A stretch of 64,000 nt of DNA from JAABQT01 sp035459025 (lineage in GTDB: Bacteria; Pseudomonadota; Gammaproteobacteria; Burkholderiales; SG8-39). Made by a program: the position numbers and the translations under genes. The stretch spans positions 1 through 64,000 of the forward strand of contig DATHYT010000027.1 of the NCBI GenBank assembly GCA_035459025.1, given 5' to 3'. Positions 28,424 to 38,535 of the stretch are shown here, one piece after another; position 1 is the stretch's first letter, and every line of letters starts with the position of its first letter. The notes under the pieces were generated by a model. The model was not told the origin of the DNA. It made no database searches and saw only the letters and a program-made list of their open reading frames with translations.

Positions 28424-29778
28424 GGGGCCTTGCTGCGCCGGGGCGCCGGTCCACGCCCGGCGTAGGGATTGCGGCCGGTGCGGAATTCCACCCGCATCGG
28501 CGTGCCGCGCAAAGCGAACGTGTCGCGGAACACCCCCTCGAGGTAGCGCCGGTAGCTCTCGGGCAACTGGTCGAGCGAGTTGCCGTGGATGATGATGCGC
28601 GGCGGATTGTGCCCGCCTTGATGCGCATAGCGCAGCTTGGGGCGCCGCAGGCCCTTCCTCGGCGGCGCCTGCCGCTCCACGGCGGCAATCAGCGCGCGCG
28701 TGAGCTTGGGCGTCGGCATCTTTGCCATCGCCGCGGCGTATGCGGCGTCCACCGAGCGCATCAGCTCGCCCAGGCCCTTGCCCGCCTTGGCCGAGAGGAA
28801 GTGCGTCTCGGCGAAGCCCAGGAACCCCAGCTTCCAGGCGAGCTCGTGCTTCACGCGCTCGCGCGCTTCCTTGCCCGCCGCGTCCCATTTGTTCACCGCC
28901 ACGACGAGCGCGCGCGCACGCTCGAGGATGTAGCCGGCGACATGCGCGTCCTGCTCCGACACGCCCTCCACCGCGTCCAGCACCAGGATAGCCACGTTCG
29001 ACTGCTCGATCGCCTGCAGCGTCTTTACGATGGAGAACTTCTCCACCGTTTCGCCCTGCCTGCCGCGCTTGCGCAGCCCCGCGGTGTCGATCAGCGTGTA
29101 GCGCCGGCCGCCGCGCTCGAACGGCACCTCGATGGCGTCGCGCGTGGTGCCGGGCTCGCCGAAGGCGATCACGCGCTCCTCGCCGACCAGCGCGTTGACC
29201 AGGGTCGACTTGCCCACGTTCGGCCGTCCGACCACGGCGACGCGTGGATGCTTGTCGCGTGCTTCCTCGTCCTCGGCCGCTGCCTCCGGAAACCCGGCGA
29301 GCACGCCCTCGATCAGGTCGGCGACGCCTTCGCCGTGCGCAGCGGAAATCGCGTTCGGCTGCCCCAGGCCGAGCGCGTGGAACTCGGCCACCGCGCTGTC
29401 GCTCGCCATGCCCTCGCACTTGTTCGCCACCAGCCAGACGCGCGCGCCGATGCGGCGCAGACGCGCAGCGATCTCGCGGTCGTCGGCGTGCAGCCCGGCG
29501 CGGCCGTCGGTGAGAAACACCACGGCGTCGGCCTCGGCCATCGCCTGCTCGGCCTGCCGGCCCATCTCGGCGAAGATGCCGCTCTTCGCACCGGGCTCGA
29601 GGCCGCCCGTGTCGATGACGATGAACGGGCGCGCGCCCACGCGCCCCTCGCCGTAGTGGCGGTCCCGTGTCACGCCCGGCACATCGATCACGATCGCGTC
29701 GCGGCGGCGCGTCAGGCGGTTGAATAGCGTCGACTTGCCGACGTTGGGCCGCCCGACCAGGGCGATGACCGGCTTCAC
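28420..29778 (-). CDS. der: GTPase Der (EngA), ribosome biogenesis
   Basis: 452 residues. Essential double GTPase for 50S subunit maturation. Two G domains each start with a P-loop GRPNVGKST (residues about 8-16 and about 180), with DTGG/DTAG G3 motifs and NKCE/NKWD G4 motifs; the KH-like C-terminal domain ends in a basic tail. GTG at 29778 gives the standard MKPVIALVGRPNVGKS start; upstream in-frame sequence is antiphase bamB. Downstream of bamB by 13 bases, a conserved proteobacterial pairing. Confidence 0.96.
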   Translation of the reverse strand: MKPVIALVGRPNVGKSTLFNRLTRRRDAIVIDVPGVTRDRHYGEGRVGARPFIVIDTGGLEPGAKSGIFAEMGRQAEQAMAEADAVVFLTDGRAGLHADDREIAARLRRIGARVWLVANKCEGMASDSAVAEFHALGLGQPNAISAAHGEGVADLIEGVLAGFPEAAAEDEEARDKHPRVAVVGRPNVGKSTLVNALVGEERVIAFGEPGTTRDAIEVPFERGGRRYTLIDTAGLRKRGRQGETVEKFSIVKTLQAIEQSNVAILVLDAVEGVSEQDAHVAGYILERARALVVAVNKWDAAGKEARERVKHELAWKLGFLGFAETHFLSAKAGKGLGELMRSVDAAYAAAMAKMPTPKLTRALIAAVERQAPPRKGLRRPKLRYAHQGGHNPPRIIIHGNSLDQLPESYRRYLEGVFRDTFALRGTPMRVEFRTGRNPYAGRGPAPRRSKAP

Positions 29779-29791
29779 GCGCGCGCCCGGC

Positions 29792-30916
29792 TCAGGGCGA
29801 CAGGGCGAACAGCCCGCCGCCCTGCGTCTGCACCAGAAAACCACGCGACAGCGCGAGCGGCGCCGCGCGCACCGGGCTGCCATCGGTGCCCAGGCGCGCG
29901 ACGAAGGCGCCCGAGTCGCGCGCCAGCACGTGCACGAACCCTTCCAGGTCGCCGAGCACGACGCTCTCGCCCAACGGCAGCGGCAGCGACAGCTGCCGCT
30001 GCGCGAGCTTGTCCTGCTTCCACAGGCTGCGGCCGTTGGTGCGGTCGAGCGCATGCACTGCACCCCGCTCGTCGCTCAGATAGGCATAGCGCGCGTCCGC
30101 GCTCACGCCGGTCACGCTCGAGATGTCGCGCGCCCACAGCAGGTTGCCGTTTTGCGCGTCGAAGCAGGCAACTCGGCCCTGGAACGCGGCGGCGCATACC
30201 TCGCGCCCGACCACTGCCGGCTCGCCGACCACGTCGGTGACGCGCTCGAGCTCGGTCGTGCCCTTGGGGTCGGCCACCGTCGCTTCCCATCGCAGCGTGC
30301 CGCCGGCGAGCGCCAGCGCCACCAGCTTGCCGCCCGAAAACCCCGCATACAGCAGGTCCGCGTGCGGAGTCATGCCCTGGGGCGTGCGCAGCCGCAGCGG
30401 CGCGGGCGCGCGCTGGTAGGTCCAGCGCCGCTTGCCGTCGGCCGCATCCAGCGCGTGTATGCGGCTGTCGGCGCTGCGCACCAGCACCATTCCGGCGGCC
30501 AGCCGCGGCGCCGCAAGCACCTCGCTCGAGACGCGCGCGCGCCAGCGCTCCTTGCCGGTGAGCGCATCGAGCGCGAACACCGCGCCGCTCTCCGTCGCCA
30601 CGGCGAGCGTCGTGCCATCCGCCCCGACGCCGCCCGACAGCGGCGCTTCCACGCGCACGCGCCAGCGCTCGCGGCCGCTGGCGGCATCCAGGCGCAGCAC
30701 CGTGCCGTCGCGCGCCGCGGCGTAGAGCGCATCGCCGGCGAGCGCAGGACTGAATTCGAACGCGGCCGCCGCGCCCACGTTTGCCGACCACAGCACGCGC
30801 AGTGCCTGCGGCTGCGCCAGCGGCTCGAGCGCCGCGGGCTGCGGGCCGTCAGACGAGCCGCCGAAGCAGCCGCTGAGCGCGGGCAGCAGCAGGGCGAGCG
30901 CCGCGCGCCGCGCCAT
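29792..30916 (-). CDS. bamB: outer-membrane assembly lipoprotein BamB
   Basis: 374 residues. Beta-propeller lipoprotein of the BAM complex, which inserts beta-barrels into the outer membrane. Lipobox PALSGC with C17 as the lipid site, then PQQ-like repeats (SGRERWRVRVE, TGKERWRARVS, DGKRRWTYQ, NGRSLWKQDK) forming the propeller. ATG 30916 starts the signal peptide, two bases after the yfgM stop. Confidence 0.94.
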   Translation of the reverse strand: MARRAALALLLPALSGCFGGSSDGPQPAALEPLAQPQALRVLWSANVGAAAAFEFSPALAGDALYAAARDGTVLRLDAASGRERWRVRVEAPLSGGVGADGTTLAVATESGAVFALDALTGKERWRARVSSEVLAAPRLAAGMVLVRSADSRIHALDAADGKRRWTYQRAPAPLRLRTPQGMTPHADLLYAGFSGGKLVALALAGGTLRWEATVADPKGTTELERVTDVVGEPAVVGREVCAAAFQGRVACFDAQNGNLLWARDISSVTGVSADARYAYLSDERGAVHALDRTNGRSLWKQDKLAQRQLSLPLPLGESVVLGDLEGFVHVLARDSGAFVARLGTDGSPVRAAPLALSRGFLVQTQGGGLFALSP

Positions 30917-30918
30917 GC

Positions 30919-31551
30919 TCAGCCTCCGAGCGCGTCTAGGCGCATCTGTACGCTGTCGCGCAACGGCCCGCCCGCCTTCTCCAGCGCCAGCTGGTAGGCG
31001 GCGCGCGCCTCCGCCGGCTGGCCCTTTGCAACCAGCACATCGCCGCGCAGCGCCGCAAACTGCGGCGCGTATGGCTCGAGCGGCGGCGCCGCAAGCAGCG
31101 CGAGCGCCTCGTCGTAGGCGCGCTCGTCGAGCAGCAGCGCGGCGAGGCGCAGTCGCGCGACGTCGCGGAAGTCCTCGGACGAAGAGCGGTCGACTACCCA
31201 CTGCAGCTGCGCCTTGGCGCTCTTCAGCTCGCCGCGCTTGAAGTGGAAATCCGCCGCAGCGAGCGCGCCCATCGACGCGTACAGCGTCCCGGCGAAACGC
31301 TCGGTGAGCGCGCCGCCCGCGTCGCGCAGCGCCTTGGCGTCCCCGGCGCGCACCGCCTTGGCGAGCGTGGCGTAGAGCGCGCCCGCCTCGAGCGCCTGCT
31401 GGCGCTGGTACCAGCGCCAGCCGTTGGTGCCGGTGACGGCGATCGCCGCCGCAGCCACCACCAGCACGATGAGGCGCGCATTGTCCTTCCACCACGCCTT
31501 GAGCGCGTCGAGCTTTTCCTGCTCTTCCAGGTCGAGGTTCTGCAGTGCCAT
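30919..31551 (-). CDS. YfgM-type TPR membrane protein (ancillary SecYEG/BAM factor)
   Basis: 210 residues. Cytoplasmic N-terminus with the conserved DLEEQEKLDALKAWWKDN, one transmembrane helix (about 27-45), then a periplasmic TPR-like region. In E. coli YfgM binds SecYEG and PpiD and helps trafficking of envelope proteins. Sits between hisS and bamB, the conserved position for yfgM. Confidence 0.9.
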   Translation of the reverse strand: MALQNLDLEEQEKLDALKAWWKDNARLIVLVVAAAAIAVTGTNGWRWYQRQQALEAGALYATLAKAVRAGDAKALRDAGGALTERFAGTLYASMGALAAADFHFKRGELKSAKAQLQWVVDRSSSEDFRDVARLRLAALLLDERAYDEALALLAAPPLEPYAPQFAALRGDVLVAKGQPAEARAAYQLALEKAGGPLRDSVQMRLDALGG

Positions 31552-31553
31552 GG

Positions 31554-32816
<1,263 letters not shown>

Positions 32817-32819
32817 GGC

Positions 32820-34076
32820 TCAGGCGACCTTGATCGGAATGCTGCGGTCACGGGGGCGGGAGGCGCCCGGCGCATAATTCCTGCGCACGTAGTCCTCGAC
32901 GATCGCCTGGAACTCCTCGGCGATGCGCGCGCCCTTCAGGGTGACGGTCTTCGCGCCGTCCACGTACACCGGCGCCACCGGCGTCTCGTTGGTCCCCGGC
33001 AGGCTGATGCCGATGTCGGCATGCTTGGATTCGCCGGGCCCGTTCACCACGCAACCCATCACCGCGACGCGCATCTTCTCAACGCCGGGATAGCGTGCAC
33101 GCCACTGCGGCATCTGCTCGCGCAGGAAGGCCTGGATGCGCGCGGCGAGCTCCTGAAAATAGGTGCTGGTGGTTCGCCCGCACCCCGGACAGGCGGCGAC
33201 CATCGGCGCGAACGAGCGGATGCCCATGGTCTGCAGCAGCTCCTGCGCCACCAGCACCTCGCGCGTGCGCTCCCCGCCGGGGTCCGGCGTGAGCGAGATC
33301 CGGATCGTGTCGCCGATGCCCTCCTGCAGCAGCACCGCGAGCGCCGCGCTGGAAGCGACGATGCCCTTCGAGCCCATGCCCGCCTCCGTCAGGCCGAGAT
33401 GCAGCGCGTAGGTGCAGCGCCGCGCGAGCTCGCGGTACACCGCGATCAGATCCTGCACCTGGCTCATCTTGCAGGAGATGACGATGCGCTCGGGCCCGAG
33501 GCCGAGCTCTTCGGCGGCGCGCGCCGACTCGAGCGCGGAAGCGATCACCGCCTCGCGCATCACGGCGTCGGCCTCGAGCGGGTCGCGGCGCCGCGCATTC
33601 TCGTCCATCATGCGCGCGAGCAGCTCGGCGTCGAGGCTGCCCCAGTTGACGCCGATGCGCACGGGCTTCGCGTAGCGCACCGCCGCCTCGATCATGGTCG
33701 CGAACTGCTCGTCGCGCTTTGCGCCGCGGCCGACGTTGCCGGGATTGATACGGTACTTGGCCAGCGCGCGCGCGCAATCGGGAAACTGCGCCAGCAGCTT
33801 GTGGCCGTTGTAGTGGAAATCGCCCACCAGCGGCACGGCGCAGCCCAGCGCGTCGAGCCGCGCCCGAATCGGCGCCACCTGCGCCGCGGCCTCCGGCGTG
33901 TTCACCGTGATGCGTACGAGCTCGGAGCCGGCGGCCGCGAGCTCGGCCACCTGGCGCGCAGTGGCCTCGGCGTCGGCGGTATCGGTGTTGGTCATCGACT
34001 GCACGACCACGGGCGCGCCGCCGCCGATGGCGACGGGGCCCACCATCACGCGGCTGGAGAACCTGCGCTCGAGCAT
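32820..34076 (-). CDS. ispG: 4-hydroxy-3-methylbut-2-enyl-diphosphate synthase (GcpE)
   Basis: 418 residues. [4Fe-4S] enzyme of the MEP pathway that converts methylerythritol cyclodiphosphate to HMBPP. Cluster cysteines are in ACPGCGRTTSTYF and MGCVVNGPGE; the TIM-barrel part has VQSMTNTDT and KYRINPGNVG. One base separates the ATG from the rodZ stop. Placement between rodZ and hisS is standard in beta/gamma-proteobacteria. Confidence 0.97.
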   Translation of the reverse strand: MLERRFSSRVMVGPVAIGGGAPVVVQSMTNTDTADAEATARQVAELAAAGSELVRITVNTPEAAAQVAPIRARLDALGCAVPLVGDFHYNGHKLLAQFPDCARALAKYRINPGNVGRGAKRDEQFATMIEAAVRYAKPVRIGVNWGSLDAELLARMMDENARRRDPLEADAVMREAVIASALESARAAEELGLGPERIVISCKMSQVQDLIAVYRELARRCTYALHLGLTEAGMGSKGIVASSAALAVLLQEGIGDTIRISLTPDPGGERTREVLVAQELLQTMGIRSFAPMVAACPGCGRTTSTYFQELAARIQAFLREQMPQWRARYPGVEKMRVAVMGCVVNGPGESKHADIGISLPGTNETPVAPVYVDGAKTVTLKGARIAEEFQAIVEDYVRRNYAPGASRPRDRSIPIKVA

Positions 34077-34077
34077 G

Positions 34078-35022
34078 TCAGTCCAGCGTCAGGCGCGCGA
34101 CTTCGACCTTGGTGTGCGGCTTCAGGTCGACCGGCTGGTCGTTGTAGACGAGCTGCACGTGCTGCGCGTTGCCGATCACGACGCTGAACGGCGGCACCCC
34201 GACCACCACGCGCTCGCTGCCCTCGGCATGCAGCTGTGAGACGAGGAGCTTGCCGGTGCCGCTGGTGATCTCGACCCACGACTCGCGCTCGAAGCGCAGC
34301 ACGATGCGCCGCCAGGCGCCGCTCGCAATGCGCGCTTCCTCGTCCACGGGCGCGGCGGCGGGCTGCGCCGCGGCGCTGGCGCGGGGTGCGGCGCTCGCCA
34401 GCTCGGTGCGCGCCGGCGTTTCCTGGCGCGCGGGCGGCTCGGCGCGCGCCGGCGGCTCGGTGCGCACGGGCGGCTCGGTGCGCGCGGGCGGTTCGGCGCG
34501 CGCAAGCGGCGCCGCGGGTGCCGGCGGCTCCTGGCGCGCCGGCTCGGCCGGCTGTTGTGCGGCGGAGACGAACGTCAGGCGCTGCGTCCCTGCACGCTCG
34601 TTGCGCCACTCGAGCACGACGGCGGCCACCACCGCCAGCAGGGCGACCGAAAGCACGACATAAGCGAGGTTCGAGCGCCGCGAGCCGTCGGAGAAGGGCA
34701 CCGGCTGGCGAAAACGCTCCGCGAGGCGCTCGGCATCGGGCAGCGCCTGCCCCGAGTTGACCCGCGCCACCAGCGCATCGGCGTCCAGCCCGAGCAGGCG
34801 CGCGTAGCTGCGCACCATGCCGCGCACGGCGGCGCCGCCGGGCAGCCGCCCCCACTCGCCGCGCTCCAGCGCGTCGAGCTGGCGCGGCGCAAACTTGAGG
34901 CGACGCGCCGCCTCCTCCAGCGGGAGTCCGGCCGCCTCGCGCGCGCGCGCCAGCACCGAGCCGACCGGCTCCTCGACCGCCGCGGACGGCGCTTCGGCAG
35001 GGTTGGAATTCAGCTCACTCAT
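34078..35022 (-). CDS. rodZ: RodZ-type cytoskeletal helix-turn-helix membrane protein
   Basis: 314 residues. Links MreB to the membrane and helps set cell shape. Cytoplasmic HTH domain (about 20-90, GSVLARAREAAGLPLEEAARRL), transmembrane helix near 118-140 (VVLSVALLAVVAAVVLEW), a periplasmic linker of repeated P-P-A-R-x-E units, and the C-terminal beta domain (about 225-314). ATG 35022 overlaps the end of pilF by 8 bases. The linker is encoded by near-18-base repeats at about 34400-34510. Confidence 0.9.
   Translation of the reverse strand: MSELNSNPAEAPSAAVEEPVGSVLARAREAAGLPLEEAARRLKFAPRQLDALERGEWGRLPGGAAVRGMVRSYARLLGLDADALVARVNSGQALPDAERLAERFRQPVPFSDGSRRSNLAYVVLSVALLAVVAAVVLEWRNERAGTQRLTFVSAAQQPAEPARQEPPAPAAPLARAEPPARTEPPVRTEPPARAEPPARQETPARTELASAAPRASAAAQPAAAPVDEEARIASGAWRRIVLRFERESWVEITSGTGKLLVSQLHAEGSERVVVGVPPFSVVIGNAQHVQLVYNDQPVDLKPHTKVEVARLTLD
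34400..34510. repeat. short tandem repeats in the rodZ linker
   Basis: Roughly six imperfect copies of an 18-base unit (for example ggcggctcggcgcgcgcc) coding for P-P-A-R-x-E-type hexapeptides in the periplasmic linker of RodZ. Slipped-strand copy-number change would lengthen or shorten the linker without breaking the frame. Confidence 0.6.
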
Positions 35023-35788
35023 AGCTGCCGCGCTGCAATTGCTGGAACTCCGGCGAATTGGGGAAGCGCCGCCGCAGCTGGATGGCGTAGGACTGCTCCG
35101 CCGCGCGCGCGCCCAGGCGCCGCTCCACGCGCAGCGCCAGCCACAGCGACTCGGCGCTCTGTTGCGCCACTGCGGCGTGCTGCGTAAGCAGGCGGCGCGC
35201 CTCGTCGTAGCGGCCCTCGGTGTAGCGCAGCTGCGCGAACTGCAGCAACGCAATGGGCAGATTGGGATCGAGGCGCAGCGCGCGCTGCAGGTTTTCCTCG
35301 GCCACGGCGCGCTCGCCCGAGCGCAGCGCGCAGATGCCCGCCGCCGCGAAGGTGCGCGCGGGTGTCGCATACAGCGGATTGTCCAGCGCGCGCCGGAAGT
35401 ACGGCTTGGCTTCGCTCTCGCGGCCGATCTGGCACAGGAACCAGCCATAGTTGTGGTTGATGTCGGGATCGCCCGGTGCGTGGCCGAGCGCGCGCCGGAA
35501 GCTTTCCTCGGCGAGCGTGTTCTCGCGCAGCTCCTTGTACACGAGGCCGAACACGCCGTGCGCGGTGGCATAGGTCGGATCGGCGGCCACCGCGGTGCGC
35601 AGCTCCTCCAGGGCCACGCTCATGTTGCCGCGCGCGTAGTACATCGTGGCGAGCTCGGTGTGGATGCGCGCACGATTGCGCGGGGCCGACGGCTCGCCGA
35701 CGATGGTGCCGGTGTTGCCCACCGGCCCCGTGGGCTGCGCCGCGCAGCCGGCAAGCGCGACAAGCGCGCAGGCGAGCAGGCGCCTCAC
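35015..35788 (-). CDS. pilF: type IV pilus biogenesis/stability lipoprotein PilF (PilW)
   Basis: 257 residues. TPR pilotin that brings the PilQ secretin to the outer membrane. Lipobox VALAGC with C15 as the lipid site, followed by about six TPRs (ARGNMSVALEELRTAVAADP is typical). A GTG at 35788 overlaps the rlmN stop as GTGA and starts the signal peptide. Together with fimV this suggests that the organism makes type IV pili, though no pilin gene is in the window. Confidence 0.92.
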   Translation of the reverse strand: MRRLLACALVALAGCAAQPTGPVGNTGTIVGEPSAPRNRARIHTELATMYYARGNMSVALEELRTAVAADPTYATAHGVFGLVYKELRENTLAEESFRRALGHAPGDPDINHNYGWFLCQIGRESEAKPYFRRALDNPLYATPARTFAAAGICALRSGERAVAEENLQRALRLDPNLPIALLQFAQLRYTEGRYDEARRLLTQHAAVAQQSAESLWLALRVERRLGARAAEQSYAIQLRRRFPNSPEFQQLQRGSYE

Positions 35789-36861
35789 GGCTGCGCCTCC
35801 GCCACGCGCAGCGCGCGGCTGCGCCGCGTGCGGTCGGCGACCTCGCCGGCGAGCTGACCGCAGGCGGCGTCGATGGCATCGCCGCGGGTCTTGCGCGTGG
35901 TGACCGTCGCGCCCTTCGCCTGCAGCACCTGCGCGAAGCGCCGGATGCGCTCCGGCGGCGAGCGGCGGAATTCCGTGCGCGGGAAGGGGTTGAACGGGAT
36001 CAGGTTGAACTTGCAGCTGACCTGTGCAGCCAGGCGCGCGAGCGCGCGCGCCTCGGCCTCGCCGTCGTTGACGCCCTCGAGCATCACGTACTCGAAGGTG
36101 ATGAAGTCGCGCGGCGCCTTTTCCAGGTAGCGCCGGCAGGCCTTGAGCAGCTCGCGGATCGGGTACTTGCGGTTCACCGGCACCAGCCGGTCGCGCAGCT
36201 CGTCGCTGGGCGCGTGCAGCGACACCGCGAGCGCCACCGGGCAGGCGTCGCGCAACTGGTCCATGCCCGGGATCACGCCCGAGGTGGACACGGTGACCCG
36301 GCGGCGTGACAGCCCGTAGGCGTTGTCGTCGAGCATCAGGCGCAGCGCCGGAATCACGTTCTCGAGATTGAGGAGCGGCTCGCCCATGCCCATCAGCACG
36401 ACGTTGGTCACCGGGCGCTCGCCTTCCAGCAGACGGTTCGCGAGCCACAGCTGGCCGACGATCTCCGCCGTGGACAGATTGCGGTTGAAGCCCTGCTTGC
36501 CGGTCGAGCAAAACGCGCAGTCGAGCACGCACCCCGCCTGGCTCGACACGCACAAGGTGCCGCGACCCGTCTCGGGGATGAACACCGCGTCAACAGCGTT
36601 CGCCCCATCGACCTTCAGCAGCCATTTGCGCGTGCCGTCTGCGGCGGTGCTGTCGCCGACGACGCGCGGCGCCTCGACGCGTGCGCTCGCCGCGAGCTTC
36701 GCGCGCAGCGCCTTGGCCAGGTCGCTCATGCGCTCGAAATCGCTCTCGCCCGACTGGTGCACCCAGCGCAGCACCTGGCGCGCCCGGAACGGCTTCTCGC
36801 CCTGCTCCGCAAAGAATGCGGCCAGCGCGGCGGCATCGAGGTCGAGGAGGTTGGCCTTCAT
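35785..36861 (-). CDS. rlmN: dual-specificity rRNA/tRNA adenine C2-methyltransferase
   Basis: 358 residues. Radical-SAM enzyme that methylates C2 of A2503 in 23S rRNA and A37 in some tRNAs. The cluster cysteines are C111, C115 and C118 (CVLDCAFCSTGKQG); LMGMGEPLLNLENV and SLHAPSDELRDRLVP are typical, and the methyl-carrying Cys is in DAACGQL near the end. ATG 36861 is 5 bases after ndk. Confidence 0.97.
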   Translation of the reverse strand: MKANLLDLDAAALAAFFAEQGEKPFRARQVLRWVHQSGESDFERMSDLAKALRAKLAASARVEAPRVVGDSTAADGTRKWLLKVDGANAVDAVFIPETGRGTLCVSSQAGCVLDCAFCSTGKQGFNRNLSTAEIVGQLWLANRLLEGERPVTNVVLMGMGEPLLNLENVIPALRLMLDDNAYGLSRRRVTVSTSGVIPGMDQLRDACPVALAVSLHAPSDELRDRLVPVNRKYPIRELLKACRRYLEKAPRDFITFEYVMLEGVNDGEAEARALARLAAQVSCKFNLIPFNPFPRTEFRRSPPERIRRFAQVLQAKGATVTTRKTRGDAIDAACGQLAGEVADRTRRSRALRVAEAQP

Positions 36862-36866
36862 CGCTC

Positions 36867-37292
36867 TCAGCGCGAGAATACCTCGCAGGCGGGAAAGAAA
36901 TAGGCGATCTCGACGCGCGCGGTGTCGGGCCCATCGGAGCCGTGCACGGCGTTGGCGTCGATCGAGTCCGCGAAGTCGGCGCGGATGGTGCCCTTGGCCG
37001 CCTTCTTCGGATCGGTGGCGCCCATCAGGTCGCGGTTGCGCGCGATGGCGTTGTCGCCCTCGAGCACCTGCACCACCACCGGGCCGGAGATCATGAAGTC
37101 GACCAGATCGCGGAAGAACGGGCGCTCGCGGTGCACGGCGTAGAAGCCTTCGGCTTCGGCGCGCGACAGGTGCATCATGCGCGCGGCAATCACGCGCAGG
37201 CCCGCTGCCTCGAAGCGCGCAAGGATCTTGCCGATCACGTTCTTTTTCACCGCGTCGGGCTTGATGATGGACAAGGTGCGCTCGAGCGCCAT
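36867..37292 (-). CDS. ndk: nucleoside diphosphate kinase
   Basis: 141 residues. Transfers the gamma phosphate from ATP to other nucleoside diphosphates through phospho-H117 (NAVHGSDG). Family motifs TLSIIKPDAVKKN and GATDPKKAAKGTIRADFA are complete. First gene of the ndk-to-der block; a purine-rich GGGGGAAACGGG lies just upstream as ribosome binding site. Confidence 0.98.
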   Translation of the reverse strand: MALERTLSIIKPDAVKKNVIGKILARFEAAGLRVIAARMMHLSRAEAEGFYAVHRERPFFRDLVDFMISGPVVVQVLEGDNAIARNRDLMGATDPKKAAKGTIRADFADSIDANAVHGSDGPDTARVEIAYFFPACEVFSR

Positions 37293-37335
37293 ATTCCCGT
37301 TTCCCCCGGAGTTCCCAAGAAATTGTTAGCCCGCG

Positions 37336-37344
37336 ATTCTATCA
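37336..37344 (-). promoter_or_regulatory. extended -10 promoter element upstream of ndk
   Basis: TGATAGAAT on the minus strand (37344-37336) is an extended -10. A convincing -35 is not visible, as tolerated for extended -10 promoters. Predicted start near 37329, giving a ~37-base leader for ndk and the operon behind it. Confidence 0.45.
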
Positions 37345-37377
37345 CGGGCGCGTCGCGAGTTTCGTAAAAACAAGGGC

Positions 37378-38535
37378 TTAGGAAGTCTCGCGCCACTCCG
37401 GGACGAGGCCGCGCGCGCCACGCGCCGCCTGCCAGCCGGCGGCGACACCGAGCTCCGGCACCCACACCAGCTCATCGTCGCAGTACAGAAGCGGCAGCCG
37501 CTCGCGCCGCCACGCCGGCACGCCCGCCTCCTGAAACAGGTTCTTCAGCGTGCGCCGTGGCCGCCGCGCGTCGAGCTGCAGCCGCTCGCCCCCGGTGCGC
37601 GCGCGCAGCGTGAGCCGCGCGCGCTCCAGGCGCGCGGCGTCGATGCCGCGCCCGCGCGCAGGCCGCAGGCGGAGCTCGCCGCGCGCGCCCCTGTCGATCG
37701 ACACGCGGCCGCGGTAGACGCGCAGCAGCGCGCCGTCGTGCTCGATCGCAGTGCGCGTGCCCTTGCCGGTCAGCTGCCTGAGCATGTCGACCAGCTTCGC
37801 TTCGCTCGGCGCGCGCAGGCCATGGCCGCGCAGGAACTCGCGCAGCGCGAGGCGCGCCCTGTCGTCGGCGCTGGCGAAGTGGCGCGCCGCCCGCGCGAGG
37901 CTCTCGCGCCAGCGCGGAAAGCGCGTCGCGAGCAGCGGCCCGACCCGCAGGCGCAGGAAGTTGCGCGTCAGCGCCGCGTCCCGGTTGGATTCGTCCTCGA
38001 CCCAGCGCAGCCCGCGCGAGCGTGCGTACGCTTCGATCTCGCGGCGCCGCACCGCGAGCAGCGGGCGCAACAGGGTCTTGTCACCGACCCGGCCCACCGT
38101 CGGCATGGCGCTCGCCCCGCGCACGCCGGCGCCGCGCAGCAGGTTCAGCAGCACCGTCTCGGCTTGATCGTCGAGCTGGTGCGCAAGCGCGATGACCGGT
38201 GCGGGATGGCGCGCGAACACGGTGCGGCGTGCCGCGCGCGCCGCCGCCTCGAGCCCGTGGCCGCGCTTGTCGACCTTCACGCGCCGCACCGTGAGCGGCA
38301 CGCCCCACTTCCGGCAGAGCGAGCGGCAGAAACGCGCCCACTCGCCGGCGCGCGGGCTCAGTCCGTGGTTGACATGCAGCGCCTCGACGCGAAAGCCGTG
38401 GCGCGGCGCTGCCGTGCGCAGCAGATCGAGCAGCACCACCGAGTCGACACCTCCCGAGAGCCCGACCGCCACGCGCTTGCCGCGCAGGTCCAGCCCGCCC
38501 AGGTCAGCGCTCGGCGGCTTCCTTGAACTTGCCAT
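37378..38535 (-). CDS. tilS: tRNA(Ile)-lysidine synthase
   Basis: 385 residues. Attaches lysine to C34 of the CAU-anticodon tRNA-Ile so that it reads AUA. N-terminal PP-loop SGGVDSVVLLDLL, then ALHVNHGLSPRAGEW and AHQLDDQAETVLLNLLRG; the C-terminal region carries the TilS domains but is Arg-rich and shorter than in E. coli (about 430). The start overlaps the 3' end of accA by 32 bases. Confidence 0.95.
   Translation of the reverse strand: MASSRKPPSADLGGLDLRGKRVAVGLSGGVDSVVLLDLLRTAAPRHGFRVEALHVNHGLSPRAGEWARFCRSLCRKWGVPLTVRRVKVDKRGHGLEAAARAARRTVFARHPAPVIALAHQLDDQAETVLLNLLRGAGVRGASAMPTVGRVGDKTLLRPLLAVRRREIEAYARSRGLRWVEDESNRDAALTRNFLRLRVGPLLATRFPRWRESLARAARHFASADDRARLALREFLRGHGLRAPSEAKLVDMLRQLTGKGTRTAIEHDGALLRVYRGRVSIDRGARGELRLRPARGRGIDAARLERARLTLRARTGGERLQLDARRPRRTLKNLFQEAGVPAWRRERLPLLYCDDELVWVPELGVAAGWQAARGARGLVPEWRETS

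Noticed and set aside
37293..37377. Terminator between tilS and ndk from the GCCCG/CGGGC repeat
   Set aside because: The repeat overlaps the probable ndk -10 element and is followed by TAACAATTTC rather than a T-run.
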